Source: Molanna angustata (Eukaryota > Arthropoda > Insecta > Trichoptera > Molannidae). From it: 64,000 nucleotides of DNA. A program made the translations under genes and the position numbers. Position 1 is the stretch's first letter, and every line of letters starts with the position of its first letter. Below are positions 61,701 through 64,000 of this stretch, in pieces. The notes below the pieces were generated by a model that was given only the letters and a program-made list of their open reading frames with translations, ran no database searches and was not told the DNA's origin. The DNA lies in the NCBI GenBank assembly GCA_963576475.1, contig OY754972.1:13504811-13568810 (forward strand), read 5' to 3'.

Positions 61701-62846
61701 TTATTTTCAAATTTTGCAAATTTGTATATCTAATACTCACTTAGACCCCATTAGATTTTGAAGGATATCTGAATAGTGCTTCTCATTTCAAACTGACCCC
61801 AAGCTCAGGAAACTTAAATTTTGATTTTTTTATTTTTAAATTGGTAAAAAAGCACATCACTTTCATAAAACGGCATTGAGAAATATAAAGTTTTCATAAT
61901 AAAATATTTAAATAAATAATTATTGAACAAACTCATTACATAAAAATGTTAAAAATTTTCCATACAAAATTTGATCACTTCTGTAGAGTGATTTGGTAGT
62001 GAGGCGTATAGCATTGGTCACAACCCACTCGTTTTAATAATGCTTTTTGAAAAACAGTTTACCACCAAACATAGAAAGTTAATAAAATTTGAATACAGTC
62101 TACCTATACATTTATTTTATATGCATTTCATTATTTTTTCCAGATGTTGATGAGTATATTCGGAATATGCTTGATTCCAGTCAAGCCACTCACACTGTAA
62201 ATTTGAAAAATCTTAGTTTATCTCATTTCGAAATTCAACCAATATTCAAATCTCTAAACCATCAAACGAACCTGACAACTTTACTGTTGTCAAATAATTG
62301 CATAGGAAATAATGGATTGAAGTATTTGGCTCAATGCTTGCCATCATTATTGAATATTAGATCAATAAATCTATCAGAGAACTGTATTGATTCAGAAGGA
62401 GTAAGACATTTGTTGTATGTATTTGAAAAAAGCAGTAACCCTGTTATAATACAAAATCTCATAGACTTGGATTTGAGTTATAACCCATTGGAAGATATTG
62501 GATTCATATACATAATAAAACTATCAAAACATATTAAATTAAAATCGTTGAATTTGAGATCATGTAATATTGATATGCTTACATCAGGGAATGATGGAGT
62601 AGAAGATATTGATTTGAAAAATCTCGAATCTCTGGATATAAGCTTCAACAATTTATCGATGAATGTAGTTCGTGTTTTATTACATTGTACTAATCCATAC
62701 TTGATGCATACCCTTAAAATGGAAGACATTAAAGTCACAGGTGATTTCATATCAACTATTATGGAGAACTGTCAATTTGTTAAATTAAAAGAATTGGATT
62801 TATCACGAAGCAATCTTACAGATGCTGATCTCACATTGGTTCTAAG
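43773..62846 (+). CDS. TONSL: Tonsoku-like protein (TONSL), 13 exons, 3' end beyond window
   Basis: TONSL partners MMS22L and acts in the nucleus at stalled or broken replication forks, where it reads new histone H4 lacking K20 methylation and promotes RAD51 loading (known for the human protein). Thirteen exons join with consistent GT/AG sites and phases: 43773-43785, 43884-44141, 45083-45248, 46037-46313, 48377-48530, 50127-50331, 50431-50620, 51409-51649, 52346-52455, 52548-52734, 52856-54218, 55233-55408, 62144-62846. The 4043 coding bases give about 1347 residues. Domain order is TPR repeats (about 20-460), acidic stretch (DDDDDD, about 477-482), ankyrin repeats (about 532-640), disordered linker with GDDWLEDD (about 807-814), ubiquitin-like segment (about 1020-1105) and LRRs (from about 1130). 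The order and many local motifs match the human protein. The last LRRs are off the right edge. An in-frame TAA at 43761 precedes the ATG. Confidence 0.92.
43884..44141 (+). CDS. TONSL: TONSL exon 2, TPR region
   Basis: The chosen acceptor TTTTTAG at 43883 gives MEEQKLLKRKKKAL at the junction, which fits the basic N-terminus of the family. An in-frame alternative acceptor at 43850 would add 11 residues. It encodes the first TPR pair (ICNELGNFYNGKLLYENAIM, MIGEMYMLFGEFDKALYHED). Donor GTAAGT. Confidence 0.8.
44142..45082 (+). other. TONSL intron 2
   Basis: Contains a GC-richer segment (about 44520-44880) unlike the surrounding intron, probably an old interspersed repeat; family not recognised. 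No ORF of interest. Confidence 0.6.
45083..45248 (+). CDS. TONSL: TONSL exon 3, TPR region
   Basis: Begins ITRELNDKVEEQRALATLGR and continues through SAEKTFMKSLLICE. It aligns with the human segment containing TELQRAWATIGRTHL. The acceptor TTTTTAAG is short of pyrimidines but phase and homology fit. Donor GGTAAAG. Confidence 0.85.
45264..45763. mobile_element. pogo/Tigger-like MITE in TONSL intron 3
   Basis: Terminal inverted repeats CAGAAGACCCGCGGTAATCC (left) and, in complement, CAGTAGACCCTCGGTAATCT (right) are flanked by TA on each side (45262-45263, 45764-45765). The CAGTAG.CCCTCGGTAATC motif is the hallmark of pogo/Tigger ends. 500 bp, no transposase. Confidence 0.85.
46037..46313 (+). 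CDS. TONSL: TONSL exon 4, TPR region
   Basis: Encodes SLRGKINSLELMDMRARLLL and three helix pairs typical of TPRs (NIGVVLEHMGSFDKAVTFLE, YVTEGVIYFSKQNDYAKALL). It aligns with human MRTRLYLNLGLTFESL. The ORF reads on past the true donor GTAAGT at 46314; that extension is intron. Confidence 0.9.
46314..48376 (+). other. TONSL intron 4
   Basis: 2.06 kb, AT-rich. No recognisable transposon end or conserved ORF; the 60-80-codon ORFs here lack domain features. Confidence 0.6.
48377..48530 (+). CDS. TONSL: TONSL exon 5, TPR region
   Basis: VARQCEALLLKGNALCMMSD, then FYSAKSILKKAWKLKSPDP. It matches human [20 protein letters not shown] and KKAYRLGSQKPVQR in order. Acceptor TTTACAG, donor GTAAGA. Confidence 0.9.
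48740..48905 (+). pseudogene. LINE ORF2 C-terminal remnant in TONSL intron 5
   Basis: Encodes GRPQRRWTDDIVELVGHGWK, then QSAQDREKWKAQEEAYIQQW. This is the conserved tail of insect non-LTR ORF2 proteins (GRP..RW.DDI......W...AQDR..W...EEAY.QQW). Confidence 0.75.
48915..49195 (+). mobile_element. tRNA-derived SINE in TONSL intron 5
   Basis: A tRNA-like head (box A TGGCAGAGCAGTTAGCG, weaker box B TGCTCAAATCC at about 48970-48980) is followed by a body with GGGAGGGGTTTGCAATCTAG. No acceptor stem pairing. Its 78-124-codon ORFs are repeat-derived. Confidence 0.5.
49283..49372 (-). mobile_element. SINE body fragment in TONSL intron 5
   Basis: TACAGGTACTATGTCAAATA and CCCAATGACAAGTTGCCACA match the body of the SINE at 19287-19494. 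The tRNA-like head is missing. Confidence 0.65.
49466..49618. mobile_element. MITE with ~45-bp inverted repeats, TONSL intron 5
   Basis: The left arm (GGTCTAACCGGCGAAATCAA...ATATCATGGATATAATTA) and right arm (TAATTATATCCATGATAGAG...CGGTTGGATCAGAC) are inverted repeats. Same family as 2286-2538 but without the nested LINE tail. Confidence 0.75.
50127..50331 (+). CDS. TONSL: TONSL exon 6, TPR region
   Basis: The split codon gives VVAICYTEDLIVMTHSAN, then the TPR KEFYEKLGDGACSLKNYQKG. It aligns with human [20 protein letters not shown]. Donor GGTATAA at 50332. Confidence 0.88.
50431..50620 (+). CDS. TONSL: TONSL exon 7, TPR region
   Basis: SLYQTYKDMKNYEKALEYQR and AYSTLLNIADTLKDSGDKFE match human [20 protein letters not shown] and TWLNIALSREEAGDAYE. 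The preceding intron is only 99 bp. Donor GTATGT. Confidence 0.9.
50675..50845 (-). mobile_element. SINE copy in TONSL intron 7
   Basis: Body words (GAACAGGATCTATGTCAAAT, TTGCCATGTTCTAGAGACTG) and the box-B complement GAATCGAACCC with ATGAAGGCC at the head end identify a diverged copy of the 19287-19494 SINE. Confidence 0.65.
50994..51325 (+). repeat. Interspersed repeat in TONSL intron 7
   Basis: About 330 bp sharing colinear words with the reverse complement of 54719-55088 in intron 11 (AAAATCTACC..CTGAGTTTTTTA, TCATGAAAAAATATT, GTGTTTCATACAT). A TE family not recognised, inserted in opposite orientation in the two introns. Confidence 0.75.
51409..51649 (+). CDS. TONSL: TONSL exon 8, end of TPRs and acidic stretch
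   Basis: AIKCKDEEKEIKVLNLLLKH completes the TPR superhelix. It is followed by SGNDSCDDDDDDNESQ, the acidic stretch that in the human protein lies between TPRs and ankyrin repeats. Donor GTAATT. Confidence 0.9.
51775..52292. mobile_element. TE with inverted ends in TONSL intron 8
   Basis: The left end AGCTGGCTTACTCTTGAAC and right end TCATGAGTAAGCCAGCT are inverted repeats. Internal parts are shared with 40900-41075. The right end merges into a 36-bp palindrome at 52272-52307 with 16-bp arms around CCAG. Confidence 0.6.
52346..52455 (+). CDS. TONSL: TONSL exon 9, start of ankyrin repeat 1
   Basis: DISDDECEDIDKPRVSRKRG then NAKGETQLHQ. GET-LH opens the first ankyrin repeat (human GETLLHRAC). 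The Glu here (residue 533) aligns with a human H4-tail contact. Donor GTTTAT. Confidence 0.9.
52548..52734 (+). CDS. TONSL: TONSL exon 10, ankyrin repeats 1-2
   Basis: ACISGNSLLVSRLISQGHPV, NIRDNAGWLPLHEACIHGKK and DIVEILIKNGAHINDRGG. The repeats align to the human domain without gaps. Asp562, Trp566 and Glu571 align with human D559, W563 and E568. Position 574 is Ile where human has N571. Confidence 0.92.
52856..54218 (+). CDS. TONSL: TONSL exon 11, ankyrin repeat 3, linker and ubiquitin-like start
   Basis: The largest exon. GITPIHDAAGNGFLEIVELL (residues 601-620) is ankyrin repeat 3; Asp607 aligns with human D604. A Ser/Lys/Asp-rich linker follows, with the conserved GDDWLEDDLV and a KKRKR nuclear-localisation-like cluster. 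Then comes AVKVRIQDKLLLIPVS, opening the ubiquitin-like segment, and SWLTKEASRRYY. Donor GTAAGTA at 54219. Confidence 0.93.
54526..54659. mobile_element. Short MITE in TONSL intron 11
   Basis: TGGGCCTTACTTACTATTT (54534-54552) and its inverted copy ending at 54651 enclose a core of about 80 bp. The inverted match extends outwards into AACATAT/TTATGTT, so boundaries are uncertain by a few bases. Confidence 0.75.
54719..55088 (-). repeat. Interspersed repeat in TONSL intron 11
   Basis: Inverted partner of 50994-51325. In the TONSL pre-mRNA the two copies are complementary and lie on either side of exons 8-11. Confidence 0.75.
55233..55408 (+). CDS. TONSL: TONSL exon 12, ubiquitin-like segment
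   Basis: IEGVQPSLTLLTSDGALLAD, then ELQANITSWNLPPLSDRYIE. Human has [20 protein letters not shown], a near-diagnostic match. Acceptor TTTTACAG, donor GGTTTGT. Exon 13 follows 6.7 kb downstream. Confidence 0.93.
55634..55760 (-). repeat. Hairpin-rich dispersed repeat module, copy 2
   Basis: Inverted copy of 641-735. The TTTACCGC-GCA-GCGGTAAA hairpin is fully conserved, while the outer pairs of the GCCGCC/GGCGGT hairpin have changed. The CGCTTCGCTCAGCTTC word is shared. It lies in TONSL intron 12. Confidence 0.7.
56130..56254 (+). repeat. 5' LTR
   Basis: 125 bp, begins TGTCATGTAC and ends GATGTAATA; it contains AATAAA at 56240-56245. Identical base for base to the 3' LTR. Confidence 0.9.
56256..56271 (+). 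other. Primer binding site
   Basis: TGGCGACGAGGATTGT starts 1 bp after the 5' LTR, the standard place for tRNA-primed minus-strand synthesis. The tRNA is not assigned. Confidence 0.65.
56335..56883 (+). pseudogene. gag: gag capsid region
   Basis: A Gag capsid-type region of 182 codons. SYKFHIRNQKKNEKIRDYIA and DRTLRDRLVGGILDKEIQKK fit the retrotransposon Gag domain and its major-homology-like motif. Beyond about 56775 the meaningful reading continues in another frame (NIALSMEVA, 56790-56820). The last ~30 residues of this ORF are out of frame, so the gene is broken here unless the shift is programmed or a sequence error. Confidence 0.8.
56811..57188 (+). pseudogene. gag: gag nucleocapsid region with zinc knuckles
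   Basis: Carries CMRCGKRHGGEC (C-x2-C-x3-H-x3-C) and a canonical CCHC knuckle CNFCKKTGHIEAVC, which bind the element's RNA. This frame stops at 57186-57188, where the protease motif begins in the next frame. Confidence 0.8.
57178..57267 (+). pseudogene. Aspartic protease region, frame-broken
   Basis: The active-site motif DSGSA (57187-57201) is in a frame open only to the TGA at 57265-57267. The remainder of the protease (SLRTWTNNKLNILG onwards) is in the pol frame from 57237. The domain is therefore split. Confidence 0.7.
57237..60302 (+). CDS. pol: pol: protease C-part, reverse transcriptase, RNase H, integrase
   Basis: 1021 codons, open throughout. Reverse transcriptase has FTKIDLEQAY (Asp200) and LLDDIVIS (260-267). 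RNase H has MSCDASQYGLGAVLEH (Asp409) and NADALSR. Integrase has an HHCC zinc-binding region (about 628-665), then Asp691 (HIDFAGPF), Asp745 (VSDNGKAF) and Glu781 (NGQAERTV), giving the DD35E spacing. A C-terminal module (YLTGPKWLQGII...LVRHVNQLL) follows. Closest in style to the elements often labelled K02A2.6-like. The first ~60 residues are the end of the split protease. The ATG at 57237 is simply the first Met in this frame. Confidence 0.93.
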   Translation: MGSQAATISLRTWTNNKLNILGTTNVHVRYRNIDENLNIFVAKGSGPNLIGRNWFYYLKIQIHGIYHTISDEIEIKRLMEKYKEVFQKGLGKYTGPVVCITPKQGVKPVFLKSRNIPFAIRERVYKEIDQLVAEEVLEPISHSEWATPIVPVMKRNGGVRLCGDYRSTVNAAIDNDTYPLPTLNEAFTALERGAIFTKIDLEQAYTQVLVDESTSYLLTLNTPKGLFRMKRLAFGVKACPGIFQRLMSNLLAGIPGIAVLLDDIVISGQNTQQHNQRLENVLERLKKAGLRVNKDKCKFATNSVQFLGFIIDESGIHPCEEKIETLKNTPAPSNIKELQAFLGLLNFYDRFIPHKANIAEPLYRLLEKSTPWEWSGRHEKAFLKLKNILMKGDTLVHYDGNRKLIMSCDASQYGLGAVLEHEMDDGTIRPIMFSSRTMNTHERNYAQIDKEAAAIIFGLKKFHQYIYGRKFMIKTDHKPLLGIFDPKKAIPNIISPRMLRWSLLLNAYNYELQYIEGKRLVNADALSRWPEPNSQDNSEESTGIFLIQETPIDLNMTSKDVAFWTKKDKKLSKVLYWLRSGWPSKVDKELGVYWQKRNELSIYGDCILWGHRVVLPLKIQEYALKELHGNHDGIVITKAMARSYFWWPGIDKQIEDMISKCLICAQHRNLPSPVTHRWITPSRTWSRLHIDFAGPFQSKLFLIVIDAYSKWPEIKIVSDLSTKTVIKNLREIFSQQGLPDIVVSDNGKAFTSEEWNKYMKENDIKHVLVPPYHPASNGQAERTVQTVKQKLKKLSNTPWDMRLPQILYGLRSTPNTSTEKTPAELLNGRRFRTKFHQLNPLSNESKGEDDVKHNTNIKARTFETGQSVLFKNYLTGPKWLQGIIKKRVGICRYLVEWNDKVLVRHVNQLLGYSSSRTNHNEGLQVLPEEGTCERGSCDSDGESEVCRSIVLPPADKWPDIIGVGQNEDITFNNQPSTSAGKRNRESPPSTPPYKKRLISEKGGVASDGEWSDDEDDLVDED
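60358..60367 (+). other. Polypurine tract
   Basis: GAGGGGAAGG just upstream of the 3' LTR, the expected primer for plus-strand synthesis. Confidence 0.7.
60370..60494 (+). repeat. 3' LTR
   Basis: 125 bp, identical to the 5' LTR, followed directly by the GTTGG target duplication. Confidence 0.9.
60500..62143 (+). other. TONSL intron 12, distal part
   Basis: An unexplained 118-codon ORF lies at 60828-61184 (see findings). A short hairpin (TTTCTGCCCCTCT with AGAGGGGCAGGAAA, about 61532-61570) is followed by a GAT repeat, resembling an interspersed-repeat end. Otherwise AT-rich. Confidence 0.5.
62144..62846 (+). CDS. TONSL: TONSL exon 13, leucine-rich repeats
   Basis: DVDEYIRNMLDSSQATHTVN leads into LRRs: LTTLLLSNNCIGNNGLKYLA, IRSINLSENCIDSEGVRHLL, LIDLDLSYNPLEDIGFIYII, LKSLNLRSCNIDML, LESLDISFNNLSMNVVRVLL, LKELDLSRSNLTDADLTLVL. 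These are the ribonuclease-inhibitor-type LRRs at the TONSL C-terminus. The ORF reads past the donor GTTTGT at 62847; phase 2 means at least one more exon lies to the right of the window. Confidence 0.92.
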
Positions 62847-64000
62847 GTTTGTGTATATTTTTTTCATCTTTCACTTTTTATAACCTTTATTTATAAATTT
62901 AATATTTTGATAGTTGCATTTGGGTCAATCCATTTGAAATCACCCAAGCCCTGTGCTCATCATTTTTGATTTCTCTGAATTTTTTACCATGTGTTCCCTA
63001 TAGATAGACAGTCACAAAACACTATTTGAAAAAAATTAAAAACCCATAGTTTTTTTCTGGAGGCCATATTTATAATGGCGGGTGGGCAAATTTTAATGAA
63101 AAATGTGGTTTCCGAAAAGTTTAATTGCCAAGCTATTTTAAAAGATATCAGATTAATTCAAAAACCATTGTGTTTAGCAGGAAATAGACTTTGTGCATAC
63201 ATTTTTAAAATTATTATATCATGCAAGAGAGTCATCAAATTTTTTTCTGTAAAAACTCTAAAAACTAAACTAAAAATGATAAATTGTTACTTTTTAAGAC
63301 CATCTTTTTTTATGAAGGAAATGAGACTCACTAATAATATGTTGTTTCTGTGTTGAATACTTACAAAACTACCTGAAGTATAAGTTTTAGTCCTGAGAAT
63401 GCACTAATTTTTTTTCTAGAGCTTTTCAAAAATGGCCGAAAGCCCGAAAATGTCAATTTTCTCATGTCAATAACAAAAAAGGGACTGAATGAAAACAAGT
63501 GAAAATTTTACAGAATATTATTCATACACATAGAAATATCTCACAAAAAATTTATCACTGATACTTAACTATATTAAGAGGTATAGAGCAGTGAATTTCA
63601 GTAAAAACGCCACCCTTCTAAACGCTCGTTCAGTATCAAGTTACCAAACGAGGGCTCAAATTGTTACAGTTGACATTGGTAGAATGACGTTTAAATCATT
63701 ACATACAATTAGTTATCAAATATTTATACTTTTAAATAACAATGGGCAGTGATAACAATAGGTAAAAGTTCTAATTCTTAAACTTAACTTATCAATATAT
63801 TTGTTGTACTAAACATGCATACAGTATACACGTAATATTGTTTCTCTATGCATTTAGATTTAAAACTTTAGTTGTACCTACTATTTATGGTCTCTCGTTG
63901 CTTTGGTTGGTTGAAAGAAATTGCCTTATGGCAAGAAATCTGCCATTGTATACATTTTTTTTTAAATTAATTTCTGGCGTTCCACCCGATACAAAATTGT
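62847..64000 (+). other. TONSL intron 13 (incomplete)
   Basis: No LRR-coding segment was found. A SINE-body-like word (TTGCCTTATGGCAAGAAAT, about 63923-63942) near the right edge matches the second SINE family. Small ORFs (63075-63356) have no domain. Confidence 0.6.

Overview
This is eukaryotic, AT-rich, repeat-dense DNA with GT-AG introns, almost certainly from an arthropod and most likely an insect. Evidence for that is the TE mix (piggyBac, hAT, pogo/Tigger-like, Ty3/gypsy, RTE/Jockey-like LINE tails ending in TATG repeats, tRNA-derived SINEs) and the recurring TAGGTACCTACC-type words. The order (Lepidoptera or Hemiptera) cannot be fixed from sequence alone. No bacterial-type operons, rRNA or genuine tRNA genes were seen.

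The one recognisable host gene is TONSL (Tonsoku-like, a replication-fork and homologous-recombination repair factor) on the + strand. I could thread 13 exons from 43773 to 62846 with consistent GT/AG sites and phases. They give about 1347 residues: N-terminal TPR repeats, an acidic stretch, three ankyrin repeats, a disordered basic/acidic linker, a ubiquitin-like segment and the first leucine-rich repeats. The gene runs off the right edge. Its introns are loaded with TEs, including a 4365-bp Ty3/gypsy retrotransposon with identical 125-bp LTRs and a 5-bp target duplication in intron 12.

Layout: 1-3190 holds MITEs, LINE remnants and a hairpin module. 3194-19050 is a 15.9-kb composite made of about 40 copies of a 313-bp satellite plus four copies of an ~850-bp tail module, bounded by short inverted repeats and TAAA duplications. 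19280-26800 is a field of SINE, LINE, hAT and piggyBac insertions. 26818-28667 is a giant TA microsatellite carrying two perfect palindromes, one of which has a convincing hammerhead-ribozyme fold on each arm (Penelope-like signature). 28891-33114 is four tandem copies of a ~1.04-kb TE that also occurs elsewhere in the window. 33115-43772 is intergenic with a hAT-like element, an inverted repeat and a direct duplication. 43773-64000 is TONSL.

The strongest unusual structures are the hammerhead palindromes inside TA repeats, the TE-bounded satellite with whole-monomer length steps between its tail modules, the tandem TE array, and complementary repeats in TONSL introns 7 and 11 that bracket the ankyrin exons.
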